Shown: positions 24,140-35,381, counted from the stretch's first letter. The stretch: 64,000 nucleotides of DNA from Gamsiella multidivaricata (GCF_025024155.1 NW_026251711.1:186001-250000); one strand, 5' to 3'. Numbers and translations: made by a program. The notes: a model not told the origin generated them from the letters alone.

Positions 24140-24245
24140 GGAGGCTCTTTTGAGTCCTTGCGGAGGCCGGGGGTATATGAAGGTAGACTTGTTGAACTTC
24201 AAACCAGCAGACGTCGACGAGGCATCCTAGTAGCCATGCTAACCA
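24140..24245 (+). pseudogene. Relic of the 3' end of an AIG1-like GTPase gene
   Basis: The DNA reads like the C-terminal module of the five GTPase genes downstream. GGGGTATATGAAGGTAG matches the GAGVYEGR codons, and a second block near 24192-24237 matches the FYSTY.P.EGEEAAL region with the intervening bases deleted. Stops and frame changes rule out function. It suggests the array once extended at least 3 kb to the left, or that a fragment was copied there. Confidence 0.45.
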
Positions 24246-24500
24246 TAGCAGATTGAGGTTTAATCCGCATAACTGCTCAAGAAGACGTCCATAGGTGGAC
24301 GATAGCTGGGTCCTGCGGTCAAGATTCTATTCTTCCTTCGTGCCTGCCTTGCTCTCAACATATACGTACTGTAGAATCGTTTCATTTCTGTCCAAGGTCC
24401 TTTCTGCATCAGTAAAAGTAAATGATATAAACAAAGCATTGCTAATGATCTAACTATCGTCTTTTCTTTGATACCTGGATGAGTGTCCCCACCATCGCTC

Positions 24501-26144
24501 CTACTCCCCGGCTGCACTGGCATCGCTATTTTCGATTTCGTCATTTTCGCTCTCGTCGTTTTCGTTTTCGTCGTTTTCGTTTTCGTCGTTTTCGTTTTCG
24601 TCGTTTTCGTTCTCGTCGTTTTCGTTCTCGTCGTTTTCGTTCTCGTCGTTTTCGTTCTCGTCGCTCTCGTTCTCGTCGTTTTCGTTCTCGCTATCCATGT
24701 AACTCACCAATGCTATAGATCTTTCCTTTAAGATTTTCTCCAGCTCTTCCCTCCTTCTGTTAGAGTGATGCACCCTTCCCTCGACACGCTCCAGCAACGG
24801 CCATGTTTCCACCATCCATCGGACGTCCTTCTCTTCCATCTGCTGCCACAACCCATCAAAACACAATCTATCCAGTAATTTCAAGCTGGACAGGATATCC
24901 AGTCCAGTTTCAAGCCTGAGATCGATTCCATCGTGAGAATCCCGCGGATCGAATTCGAAAGGCCCTACTGTCAAAAAGTCCAACTTTGTCATCCTCGCCA
25001 GCTGCTTCAGAACCAGCCGCTGCCACAGCGCCGGTTTTCCCTCCAGCCCATAAATATACAGCGTTAAGGATCGCAAGTTCATACAGATCCAGCTGTGTGG
25101 ATTGCACTCTGCTGCCCCGATAGCGGCTTCTCCATCCTCCGCGTCCAGTCCGAGAATGTCTCGAGCGTTCAGTGAATTCGCGCAAAGATATGTCAGCTCT
25201 GGGCAGGACGTCATGATCGTCTGGATCATCGGACTGGTCGCGCCGGAGCAGAGCCTGAGGTTGAGAGACGTTAAATGCGAAAAATGTCGCACGAGAGATT
25301 GGAGTGCACGCTGGCCGAACCCAGGCCCAAAGACAGAAAACGATACCATCCTTGGACAGCTATTCAGGATTTTGACGATATCCTTGTCCGGCAAGAGCCA
25401 ACCTCCCAGTTCCAATGATTCCAGAGACGGACAGAATGTGGAGAAGAGCTCACAAATAGATGTGGTCGGACATGGTTGGTCCTGGTTAGCGTACCATTTT
25501 ATCGACCGTAAACGGGGACACTTTTGGAACATCTGAAGTTGATTCTGCACCGACATGCCCGAGTCGATGTCGAGGTCGAAAACCTGTATCTGAGGAAACT
25601 CAGGCCACCTGTCCAATGAGCTGAGGTCGGCCATCACCCCTCCATTGATAACCAATTGTTCCAGTCGAACGCAAGTGTCCAGTAAGAGGTCAGTGCAGTT
25701 CCTGGATAGATTGGCGAAGTGGACGTCGAGTATCTTCAGGCGCAGGCAAGTAGATACCGCTAGCATGAAATCGTATGAGGGTTTGGTATCGAGCGCGCGC
25801 AACGTTATGCTCTGAAGGTTTGGGTTCCGAAGGACGAGGGTCGCGAGATCTTTCCAAGTCGTGGGGTCGTCGATCAAAATGAGGAAGTTAAGGTGTTCAA
25901 GACGCGTGCATGCCTCTGGGGAAAAATCTATTGGCTGGTCGTATAGGTGGAGGGTTCGGATGTGCTCGCTATTCGACTCAACGGCCTCTTTGCTGGGTGT
26001 CTTGTAATCGTCGGACCACTCGACGTGACGATATAAGAAGGGCGTGAAAGAAGCGTGCCAGTTTTTGCACACAGCGGCAGCTGAGGCGAGCTGGGAGTCG
26101 TCAAGGAACTGGGCTAAGTAGTCTCGAATCTCAGGAAGGTCCAT
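24501..26144 (-). CDS. F-box/leucine-rich-repeat protein
   Basis: A single exon of 547 aa. The N-terminus (about residues 1-45) is F-box-like: MDLPEIRDYLAQFLDDSQLA, then AAAVCKNWHASFTPFLYRHV, with the characteristic Trp. Irregular leucine-rich repeats follow (about 60-440), with segments such as CPSLESLELGGW, CPRLRSIKWY, HLTSLNLRLCSG and CPELTYLCANSL, the spacing seen in fungal F-box/LRR proteins. The last 50 residues are an acidic Asp/Glu/Asn repeat. F-box proteins are substrate receptors of SCF ubiquitin ligases; the target is not predictable. Three decayed relatives lie at 46-52.5 kb, so the gene belongs to a locally duplicating family. It has no introns, unlike most neighbours. Confidence 0.85.
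   Translation of the reverse strand: MDLPEIRDYLAQFLDDSQLASAAAVCKNWHASFTPFLYRHVEWSDDYKTPSKEAVESNSEHIRTLHLYDQPIDFSPEACTRLEHLNFLILIDDPTTWKDLATLVLRNPNLQSITLRALDTKPSYDFMLAVSTCLRLKILDVHFANLSRNCTDLLLDTCVRLEQLVINGGVMADLSSLDRWPEFPQIQVFDLDIDSGMSVQNQLQMFQKCPRLRSIKWYANQDQPCPTTSICELFSTFCPSLESLELGGWLLPDKDIVKILNSCPRMVSFSVFGPGFGQRALQSLVRHFSHLTSLNLRLCSGATSPMIQTIMTSCPELTYLCANSLNARDILGLDAEDGEAAIGAAECNPHSWICMNLRSLTLYIYGLEGKPALWQRLVLKQLARMTKLDFLTVGPFEFDPRDSHDGIDLRLETGLDILSSLKLLDRLCFDGLWQQMEEKDVRWMVETWPLLERVEGRVHHSNRRREELEKILKERSIALVSYMDSENENDENESDENENDENENDENENDENENDENENDENENDENENDESENDEIENSDASAAGE
24534..24692 (-). repeat. 15-nt coding tandem repeat (acidic tail of F-box protein)
   Basis: About ten copies of a 15-base unit encode Asp-Glu-Asn-Glu-Asn with minor changes (GAG/GAA and AAC/AGC swaps) in the last 55 residues. 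All substitutions keep the frame. On the plus strand the same DNA is open as an Arg/Phe repeat in one frame and a Val/Phe repeat in another, both regarded as shadows. Confidence 0.85.
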
Positions 26145-27268
26145 ATTGTTTGGTCGCTGGTATGTGAAAGCTGGCCAGAGATGAGGAGTGAGGACGATGA
26201 GGTGAATCGGATGAGGAATGAAGAGAATCGCTTTTGTGGCCGTGCCGCCAATCTGCTAAGGGCAACAATATATCAATTGAATCAATTGAGCAGGGTTAAA
26301 GATTGTCTAGTCATTGAACGAACCTTAATTGTCTCGACGCTTCACCTTGCATGTACTGGGCCATTAGACCATGAAGCAGACAGAGCAGGTAGTCAAGTAT
26401 AGGCCATTTTATGGTGCACATGGAATTAATGCACCACTGCAAACAAAGAAAAGTGATCGATTCATGTAGTTTGTATACTTATGCAGAAAAAAGCTGAATG
26501 GGAGATGGAGAGTGCGATGTTCCCTCGAGGCACTTTGTTCGTTCCTCTTGTGACAAAATAGGCGTGCGAGTGTAGACTATCTACAAAATGCTTGGCATTC
26601 TATGCAATCCTTGGTCCAGCAACATTGCAGGACCGAAAGCAATACAAGGCTGTACAAGAAAAAAAAAAGAAGGGGATGCATGTTTGTGCTTCGCCCTGTG
26701 CACAGATGATCTTTCAGGAAGATGAATGTGGCGCTTTGTTCGCGTTGAACAAGCGCGTATAGTCCCTTCGCCTCCCGGCAGTGGTGAATGGCCATGTCGC
26801 TTCCAGATATAAAGCCAATGGCCTTGGCTCTCCTTACCTACAACACCTTCATCTCCGACTTACTTACCACTACACTAGCACGCCCACTCAGCCCGGCCTG
26901 CCAAATCCCTAACCTTTATCGACCGGTGAGTAGCACGTCCATGAACGCCTCTTGGATGTGGAGATACTCAAGTGACTGAAGCTTGGAACTGCCATGGGAC
27001 TCTCGTTGCGCAAAATAGCATCATAAGCACCCTCAGTACCTTACGCGCCATCATCGAAAGCGGCGGATATATCTTCACCATTTGGCACTACTAGTGCGAG
27101 TGTACGTATATGTATCCGCTGTTGAGCTCGCATTTTGTTGTGTTCTTTTGCTACTTTTCCTTTGTACTCATTGCCAGTATAATCGCCGTCTAGTCGGCCT
27201 ATCCTAACGTTGCAGCAAATAGTGTCCGCTCCCTTGTGTAGCTTGATCCAGTCGGCGACCAAGGCTAC
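26145..27268 (+). other. Upstream region of GTPase copy 1, including a duplicated block
   Basis: From about 26680 to 27391 the sequence is alignable by eye with 42025-42649 upstream of GTPase copy 5. Shared landmarks include GTGAGTAGCA (about 26924), CATCGAAAGC.G.GGATA (about 27054), ACTAGT.CGAGTGT (about 27089) and CTGTTAGAAACGACA (about 27345). A likely untranslated first exon ends at the GTGAGTAG donor near 26925. Between, a segment could encode about 23 residues similar in both copies, but no start codon precedes it. Confidence 0.55.
26684..26694 (+). promoter_or_regulatory. Shared upstream motif TGTGCTTCGCC, copy 1
   Basis: The exact 11-mer occurs upstream of GTPase copies 1, 2, 4 and 5, in each case about 160-245 bases before the first predicted donor site. 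It is a candidate core promoter or factor-binding element for the array. Confidence 0.45.
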
Positions 27269-29003
27269 ATGCACAGATTGGCTTCAGAGGAGGGGTGAGC
27301 GAGAAGCCGTGTGCTATTCAGTTAATGGGTCTAGTGCTCTGTATCTGTTAGAAACGACAGTTAGACTGACCGTAATCCTTTCTCTTGTTAGGTCCGTGAC
27401 GAACCCGCCGATCTACATCAAGGAAGCACCTCAAACGCCAGATTTCATGCCAGGTGTTCCTATTTACAACATCCTCCTCTTCGGGCCACGACGGTCCGGT
27501 AAAAGCACCTTTCTTGAAGCGATCAAAACATATGCAGATTCAAGCTACCAGATCAACTACGGGGCTCTTGATGCCTTTCGCAGAGCAGATTTACAGGTTG
27601 AATCGGTTGAGACTGACTTTCCTGAATACCGACTGCACTTAAAGAAGCCCAATTCGCAACTAGAGGCTTTGCGCGATGAAGCCGATATCACATCGTTCTT
27701 TAATCCAACACCGGGCATAACTGTCGAGACTATTAAGGGAGATTCTAAACTTCCGAAGAGCGTCCTCCGCATCTTTGACACCCTTGGACTGGATGACACC
27801 GACAGCCATGACGAGGCAAACGTCGCCAAGATCCTTTCCAGACTCTCCAATGTTGAGTCTATTCACCTCGTACTTATCTTTATATCTCGACACACGGCTC
27901 TAACATCTGAGCTTCAGTCGACATTGAAAACCTACCGCAACATTTTCTCGGCTATGGGAAGCCTGCTCGCTTTCGTCCACACCAAGATCGATCTCAGAGA
28001 TCAGTACCTTAAAGACGAAAATCTTTGGAGCCATATCGAGCAAAAAAAAGGAATCTTGGGTGCGACCATGGGCCGCGACATCCCGCACTATCTCATCGAC
28101 TGCGAACTAGACGAGATACGGCCCGCATATCTGTACCTCAGACAACTGAAAATTCGCCAGACACTCCTTCTCGCAAAATTCAACGTACCCGTCCCTATGC
28201 ACAACTTACAGGTGACCAAGACCCCGAGGATGACGGAGATCGACAATTTGGTCATCCAGAAATCCAAATGTAGGCTGGCAGAGATCGAGAAGGCCACGTC
28301 TCCAGCAAATCCGAACATCTGCAATGTCGACTCTAAAATCATCAAGACCCGATACGACATTCGAGAGCATGAGGAGTACATTCGAAACCACAATACCGAC
28401 GATGTAGAGCTCATTCACGAGGCCTATTTTGAACAAGCCTGGCACCTTTTTTCCAAGCGAGATGAGGCAAGACTCAAAGCAAAGCATCTTGACGATACCA
28501 TCGACGACATCCGCGTGGAGCTCTCAGGGGTAGAGATCAAGAAAGAAAGTGGGGGTAAGGGCTTCAACTATTGGAGCGTGAGACTCATCAGAAAGCATTA
28601 CATGAACGGGACTTTCCATGCCAAGCTGTACACCACGCGGCATAAAAAGTATCGTCAGGAGTTATGTGAATGGGATATCAAACTTGATGGCGCGAAAACA
28701 ATTTTGGAAGGCTTGCATCGCGAGCGGAAACTCTTGGATAGTGCGGATATAGGAGATGACGCTACCCAGGTTCAAAGGCAGCAGCTATCGGCAGACCAGA
28801 GTCGGTATTGGAACATTATTACCCGTGCATCTCGTCTTGCGCTTCATCTAAACCTATTCAAGGCCATTGTGGAGGCTGGAGTTTATGAGGGACGCCCTGT
28901 AGATTGTGTGCAAAAAGTCATCGATTTTTATTCAGTCTACAGACCCATGGAGAGTGAAGAGGCAATTCTGAGACCAGATGAGTCGCAGCCGGAGGCGCCG
29001 TAG
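27269..29003 (+). CDS. AIG1-like P-loop GTPase, array copy 1
   Basis: Two coding exons (27269-27294 and 27392-29003) give 545 aa. The small first exon (MHRLASEEG) is matched by a homologous exon in copy 5, with the same phase and the same 31 residues from the junction to Walker A. The G domain spans about residues 35-270. Walker A is GPRRSGKST instead of the GQTQAGKST of the other copies, and switch II reads DTLGLDDT instead of DTPGLxDT. G4 is TKID. The C-terminal half has a charged helical segment with an EEYIRNHNTDD motif, the module with FNYWSVRLIRKHYM, and the conserved end LNLFKAIVEAGVYEGRPVDC. The G domain recalls AIG1/GIMAP and septin-like TRAFAC GTPases, which often act as membrane-bound scaffolds. 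Role unknown. The altered Walker A and switch II may change nucleotide handling. In the aligned upstream exon copy 1 has a TAG where copy 5 has CAG. Confidence 0.8.
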
Positions 29004-29922
29004 TCTACATTAGTTCTCGAATGGTGGACACGCAACATCCTCATTCTGCGGTCGGTCCGCTTTCTTTGATATCGAAACACATTAGTTGTCAGCAATAAAT
29101 ACGAAATCACGCAGCAGTACATTGGCGGGAATGAGCGGAATATGTGGCCATGTGGATCTATGGATCAGAGCGCTGATTACATAGCCTTGAGCATGAGTAT
29201 GGCCTCGACCGCATCATCCATAGCTTACTGAATTGCTTCTGTGCTGTTTTGATAACCCTTTCTTATTCTATTCTTCCAATATGCAACTGAGGGGTTTGCG
29301 CATAGTCTTGCACATGGCTACTACGAACCAAAAACGATAAAGCAGGCAGTGTCGATAACTCTCATGGCAATTGATGGCATTGATGCACATCTACAAATAC
29401 AGGAAGCGGCAGCAAGGTTAGTTCATGGACTTTGTTTTTTAAAAGAAGGCCTATGCTCCAACCAAGATGACCATTTGGCCACATACTACGCCAAGACCGA
29501 CACGAAGAGAGAGTGGGCGCCCGAATAGCAGCAAGGGTAAAATGGGAGACACTCTGATATTCCCACATTATCCCACAAGATACCGCCTTTGTCTTTATTC
29601 GATGTTTTTCATGGGAAACAGATGTGACATTATGCATATACAGGAAGCTTGGCAATTCATGCGGACTGGAGTCAAACAATACAGCATAATCAGAAGGGGT
29701 TGCAGACAGCAATGGAGATTTGAGAGTATTGGTATGTGCTTCGCCTTTTCAATGCGGTTCTTGCCATGGGCAAGGACTAGTAAACCCTTCCCTCGCTACC
29801 GCTGGTACGGACACAGAATATAATAGCGTGCGGAGTCAACGGCTCCCCCTTTTTTTTATTAGCAGCGCTTCTCGCCTTCAACTAGTCTCAGTTTCCATCA
29901 ACTTGATCATCTTTTGCCGAAA
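29004..29922 (+). other. Intergenic and leader region between GTPase copies 1 and 2
   Basis: No gene recognised. The last 190 bases carry the shared motif and a CT-rich leader ending in the first donor of copy 2. Confidence 0.45.
29735..29745 (+). promoter_or_regulatory. Shared upstream motif TGTGCTTCGCC, copy 2
   Basis: Exact match to the motif before copies 1, 4 and 5. It lies about 180 bases before the predicted split start codon of copy 2. Confidence 0.45.
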
Positions 29923-32348
29923 TGTGAGTACGCCATCCGAAAGAACGATTTCGCTTAAGAAACCGGCCATTAAGAAGGGCTCTGTTAACCAAACCATGGC
30001 TTCTGGAATAGGTCTGAGAAACTTTCCCGCCGCGCTCTAGAAGACTCACACACCCGAAACGGCGCCGTAGTCACATCATACGATCATAGTCCTCCAGAGG
30101 CGATCGATCCCAGCTGTGATGGCGGGCCTCCAAAATACTGCCTAAGTGGGCCCAAAACGTACGTTTAAATTCATTCCTTTGAAACTTTTCCTATTCATGA
30201 GACGCAAAAGCAAGGAGGACTATGGCTTAAGATTTTCTGCTGTGCTTTTACAACATAGCGAAAATGAATCCACAGCCTACGGGCGACTGGCGTCTAAAGC
30301 TGCGGGTGAAAATCATCCTATAGCGCAGCCGGTCCAAACGTATGTACTACCTTCGCTCACGTCTATGCCTAGTACCATAGCTGATCATGTTGAAAGGATG
30401 GTCGAGTAACCCTCTGTCTTTTTTTTTTTTTTTTTTTTACTGCAGAAATGAAGCAAACCACTGCTCTTTTGCCTGGCCCAACTCAGTTCGTACCGATGGC
30501 ACAAATGCCATGTATAGCATGGGTCATGAGCAGGCGTAAGTACCAAGCCATGTTCCCCATTCAGCGCGGCCGATGAATACCACCTAGTTATGAGAGAAGC
30601 TCTATTTGTCAACGGTTGCTGGTTACTCTAGGCTTACATTCCAAAGCTTTACCCGTAGTGGAAAAGCATCTCAAACGCCGAATTCGGACTCTGTCGTGCC
30701 TACCTACAACATTCTTCTCCTCGGACAAACACAAGCCGGGAAGAGCACCTTCCTCCAGGCGATCAGGGAATATGCTGACCCGAACTGCGAGATCGACCAA
30801 GAATCCATCGGGAGCGGCAGCCGTTCTTGTACCACAGAGGTTCGAACTCAAGAAGTTGAGATAGATTTTCCGGAGTATAGTCTTTACGACACCAATCCTT
30901 CTCTCTACTTCAATCCCACACGTTATAAGGGCACCTTCTTTCTCTCACAGGATACGCCAGTAGAGAAGGAAGTAACCGTTGCGGATCTTCTCGGCTGTTC
31001 TAACCACAAGCAATACAAGCAAAAGATTGACTATTATGATTACGATCTTCGCAGAGACAAGCCCTCTCACTTACCAAAAAGCAAGATCCGCGTCTTTGAC
31101 ACTCCTGGACTGAACGACACCAGTAGCCACGATGAGAGGAACGTTGCGAAGATCCTCTCCGCACTCATCAACGCTGGATCTGTTCATCTTGTGCTTATCA
31201 TGATCGCTCGACAAACGCCACTGACCATGGAGCTCAAAAATGCACTGGAGACCTACTACAACATCTTCTCAGCTATGGGAAGCCTGATCACGATTGTTCA
31301 TACAAAAGTGGATTATAGAAGTCAACATCACGAAGACCATCGTGAAATGGATTTTTTTAAGGAGAGGAAGACCGAACTTAGGAAAATTATGGGTCGGGAT
31401 CATTTGCACCATAAAATCGATTGCAATTTGGAGGAGGACCGACTCGCCTACAAATACTTGAGGCTACATACGATCCGAAAGCTTCTTCTCCAGGCAGTAT
31501 CCAATATACCCGTTCAACTGAGCAACATGCAGCTCTGTAAGACGCCCAAGATGATTGACATTGATGGATTAATCCAGAAGGAGTTCAGGGACAAGTTGAA
31601 GAGAATCGCAAAGAAAATCCCCCGGATCAATAACGCCATCAAAACTTCGAACGAGGCGGCCATCTGTGATGTCGACAGCAAGATCACAGAGATCAAATAC
31701 GAGATTCGTGAGATAAAAGAGTTTATAAAGAACAACGATACCGAGGATCTTGAACTCAGCCATGAGGCCGAGTATCAAGAGAATTGGAGATTATTTGGGT
31801 ACCGGCAGGAACTGAAGCTCAAGTCACCGGATTTCGACTACACTATTGACGACATTCATGTGGAGCAGTCCAAGATCGAGATCAGGGAGAGCAAAGGAGG
31901 CAAGGGTTATAAGTTCTGGAGCGTGAGATTGATGAGGGAGCCTTACCAGTACGGCACCTACTACGTCAAGCTATATGTCAAGAGGTCCAATATGCACCGC
32001 CATGAGATCCGCAAGAGGAAGATCAGGTTGGATTACTCTGAAGCGATATTGAAGGGGCTGATTCGGGAGCGCGAGCTATTAGGAAGAACGGACATGGGAG
32101 ACAAGGACAGGCTAGCTCAGAGACGCCAGTTGTTGGCAGAGAAGAATATTTGCTGGAATATGATCACTCGAGCGCAACGGAACACTCTTCATCTGAACCT
32201 GTTCAAGGCCATTGCAGATGCTGGGGTGTACGAAGGTTCGTCTGCGGATTGCACCCAGAAGGTCGTGGAGTTTTATTCGACCTACAGACCTACAGAGGGC
32301 GAAGAGGTGGCCTTGAAGCCGGATCAATCACGTCAGCGGGAACCATAG
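29923..32348 (+). CDS. AIG1-like P-loop GTPase with N-terminal extension, array copy 2
   Basis: Five coding exons are predicted: 29923-29924, 30012-30158, 30259-30339, 30446-30535 and 30632-32348, for 678 aa. The first holds only AT of the start codon; the G comes from exon 2 (MSEKLSRRALED). All four introns interrupt a codon after its second base, so the reading frame is continuous with no stop over about 105 disordered N-terminal residues. Walker A GQTQAGKST is at about 138-146, switch II DTPGLNDT, G4 TKVD. The C-terminal part has the EFIKNNDTEDLEL helix, KFWSVRLMREPY and LNLFKAIADAGVYEG. Core exon confidence is high (0.9). The upstream exons are inferred from phase and from parallel structure in copy 4. 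If they are wrong, the protein could start at the Met near 30512 (MYSMGHEQ). Confidence 0.72.
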
Positions 32349-33416
32349 TCTGCGCTGTCGTTTGTGTAGCGGTTAATAGTGGACTTAGGATACTCACGTT
32401 CTGCTAGAAGCCTCTTTTCCTTTCTCACGTCTGCCTGGCAGCCAGTTTTCTTTGATATTTTAGGGTATTAGTGTTGGCGATACACGACAGGCATTAAATG
32501 GTCTACAGATATATTGAACTTTGGTATGGAACGCGTCTGTCGCTTCTTCAGGATCTAGTGATTCATTGTATTGGTCGTGCCCTCGTAGACCCTGATATGA
32601 AGAAGCACCAGTATTGGGAAGTGGCGACTGAGTACCCAAGACGTCTGATGGTAGACCCGGGCGCAACTGTCCGCTATTCTGGCGATGCTGCCATTAGGCA
32701 AAAGATTACATGCCAAGGTCAATATGCTCTGTGGCAGCAGAGAGGTCGATATCAAGTGGCATAGAGCCGCGGTAGCGAACTTGGCGTTGAGTTTTTGTGT
32801 AGTGTACATGTCAGGGATCGCAGATCAGGGGCATCTATGAATTACTTTGAGAGGGTGCGTTCGGGGTCAGACCTTTGGACTTGAGCGGTGGAGGTTTTCA
32901 TCGCAGGAAGCTTGGAGCATATGTCGGCGGAAGTACCCAACAAGAGCTCTGTGAAATCGTCCGCAGTCCTGGACAGGGCGTAACTTCCAGCATGGATTTC
33001 TTTGTGAGCTGATTACAGAATATTCCTTAAACGACGGAGCTTCGCGTTGTTTTCATAAGAAGTGTAAGGGGCTCCCAAGTCGCGCGGTCTTGGACGCTGC
33101 ATGCAAGGCGAGTATATTCTAGAGTTGTAAATTGTCCCAAAGGTAAGCCCTTTGGTTCAGGCGGAGACGTCGAATACAGTCTGCCCTGCTGCGCCTCCTT
33201 TTACTATGCTTGGCCCATTGAGAGCTCAAATAAGGGATGGGCGTTAGTGTATCGTACCGGCTCTTGCTGCTGCGTCAACTCAAGAAAAAAAACTTCCATG
33301 TATTGAAATAACGCATTATTTCCCGCGGATGTGCGACTGGCCTGAGAAATAAAAGAAGCCTTCGCCATTTCTTAAACTTCAAACCCCTTTCCCCCCTCTT
33401 CCCCCCCAACACAACC
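32349..33416. other. Intergenic between GTPase copies 2 and 3
   Basis: No coding sequence recognised. TTCGCC at 33361-33366, shortly before the copy 3 start, is only a partial match to the motif of the other copies. The leader just before 33417 is C-rich. Confidence 0.45.
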
Positions 33417-35259
33417 ATGCCTATCGCCCTTGGCAGGTTCCTGGGAGAGCTGGCGCTCATTGTGGTCCTGGAATGGCTGAGAAGATGGTACACTTTCAGA
33501 CTACGTCCAAATATGATCGGCACGTACATCCTCTCGCAGGACTCGCCTCCGGGAGGAGAGTACAGAGGACCCATGACGTGAGTACAGCTACCGATGCTAT
33601 CGATGCTCGTCTATTCAAAGATATTAGTATCTCACATACATATGTTTATTGCTCTATTTCGACAGCAACCTCAGCAATAAATCACCGCCTGTTTACAATA
33701 TCGTCCTCCTTGGACAAACTCAAGCTGGGAAGAGCACCTTTCTTCAAGGCGTTCGCAGATATGCAGACCCAGCTTGTGAAATCGACATCAGCTCTATCGG
33801 AGGCGGCAATCAATCTCATACGTCAGAAGTGCAAATGCAGCAAATCGAGACCAGCTTTCCCCTGTACCGCGTTTACGAGGCCGAGGAAGATCAAGACCAA
33901 TCGGCCTCTCCACATCCCACCCGAGAAGTTGCCATGGAGTCGCTTCTTCGAGGGTGCGCCATCAGAGAATATAAAACCAGAATCGATCGAATGGACAACC
34001 TGGTTGCTCACAAGGACAAGCATTCCGTGTATCCCGAGTGCCTCATCCGAGTCTTTGATACTCCCGGACTGGAGGACACCAATTCGTACGATGAGAGGAA
34101 CGTTGCAAAGATACTCACGTCCCTGTCAAGCGAAAACGCCGTTCATCTTGTCCTCATTGCGGTCTCGAGCGGCAATCCATTGACACCTGGGCTTGTAGAA
34201 GCGCTCAAGACGTATTCCAAGATATTCTCGGCCATGGGTGGTCTATTGGCCATCGTTCACACGAAGTTCGAGTACAGAACTCAACATCCGGACGACAAAA
34301 AGACCGTGGCTTTCATGAAGGAAAGAGCCGCGGACTTGGACAGGATCATGGGCAGGAATATGACTCATTTCATGCTCGACTGCGACCTTGACGAGGACCG
34401 ACCCATTCACATCTATCTTCGACAAACGACTATCCGCAATATTCTCCTCGCGGCAACACATAATACTCCCGTGGCTCTCAACACAATGCAGCTGTACAAG
34501 ACCAGTAAAATGCAGGACGTGGATGCTCTCACAGCAAGACAGCAAAGCCAGGTGAAGGCGGACCTTGAAGAACAGAGAAGACACATGGAGGAGGAACAGC
34601 GTAAACGCTTGGCGGATGCCAGTGATCTGGAGAGAAGGATTAATGAGACCAGGGGCCGTATTCGAGGACTGGATGTATTCATTAATAAGAACGAGACTGA
34701 CGAACTAGTATCTATGCGCGAGGAGAGATTTGAGAATGGCTTTAACTTCTTTGCGATTCCACAGGAAGTAGAGCTAAAGGCCTACGACCTGCCATACAAG
34801 ATCGATCATGTCGAGGTGCATTGTGATGGAGTTAGAGTTTTGCATCAGGATGGAGGATACGGCCACCATCATTGGTATGTCAAGTTTGTCCGATTCTGGC
34901 ACATGCATGGCATCTACCATGCCAAGCTCTTCGTCAAGCGGCGTAACAAGATGCACCAAGAAATTAATCAGACAAAGGCCGAGCTGGAGAGATGCAACAG
35001 GACGAAGGACGACATGATCTGCAGGCGGTCTGAAATAATTGCGACGAACGAATTCCTGAACGGACCGTACGGGGTGCGACGAGAACTGGAGCAGAAACAG
35101 GGTGTTTGCTCGGAGATAATTGCACAATGCTCACGCGAGACGCTGACCTTGGATCTGTTCAATGCCTTGGTGAAAGGAGGAGTGTATGAGAACACGCCTG
35201 CCGAGTGTATGGACAAGGTTTCGGCATTTTATGCGGCCTATTCTCATGCAGAGGCCTAG
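33417..35259 (+). CDS. AIG1-like P-loop GTPase with hydrophobic N-terminus, array copy 3
   Basis: Two exons (33417-33577 and 33666-35259) give 584 aa. Exon 1 is unlike that of the other copies. It encodes a short hydrophobic stretch (FLGELALIVVLEWL) followed by basic residues, which could be a membrane anchor or signal anchor. Walker A GQTQAGKST is at about 70-78 and switch II is DTPGLEDT. The G4 position reads HTKFEY, so the Asp that confers guanine specificity is Glu. The middle has a Glu/Arg-rich coiled coil longer in character than that of the sisters (QRRHMEEEQRKRL). It ends with HHWYVKFVRFWHMHGIYH in place of the WSVR module and LFNALVKGGVYENTPAEC. This is the most divergent of the five, yet fully open. 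Confidence 0.85.
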
Positions 35260-35381
35260 AGGGTTCGATTTGGCCATTGCTTTACGGCGCACCGTGTGCT
35301 TTTGTTTGAGCGCGAATGGTTCGTAGTTCCTCAATAAATAAAAAAAAATAGGGGCGAGTATCAGAGGCACTGCGGATGTGC

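Noticed and set aside
24479..24731. Plus-strand Arg/Phe and Val/Phe repeat frames
   Set aside because: They arise from the 15-nt repeat coding the acidic tail of the F-box protein on the other strand.
27210..27391. Longer N-terminus of GTPase copy 1 read straight through to the core
   Set aside because: The matching exon of copy 5 and the splice sites at 27295 and 27391 give a better, shared start; the unspliced reading is not conserved.
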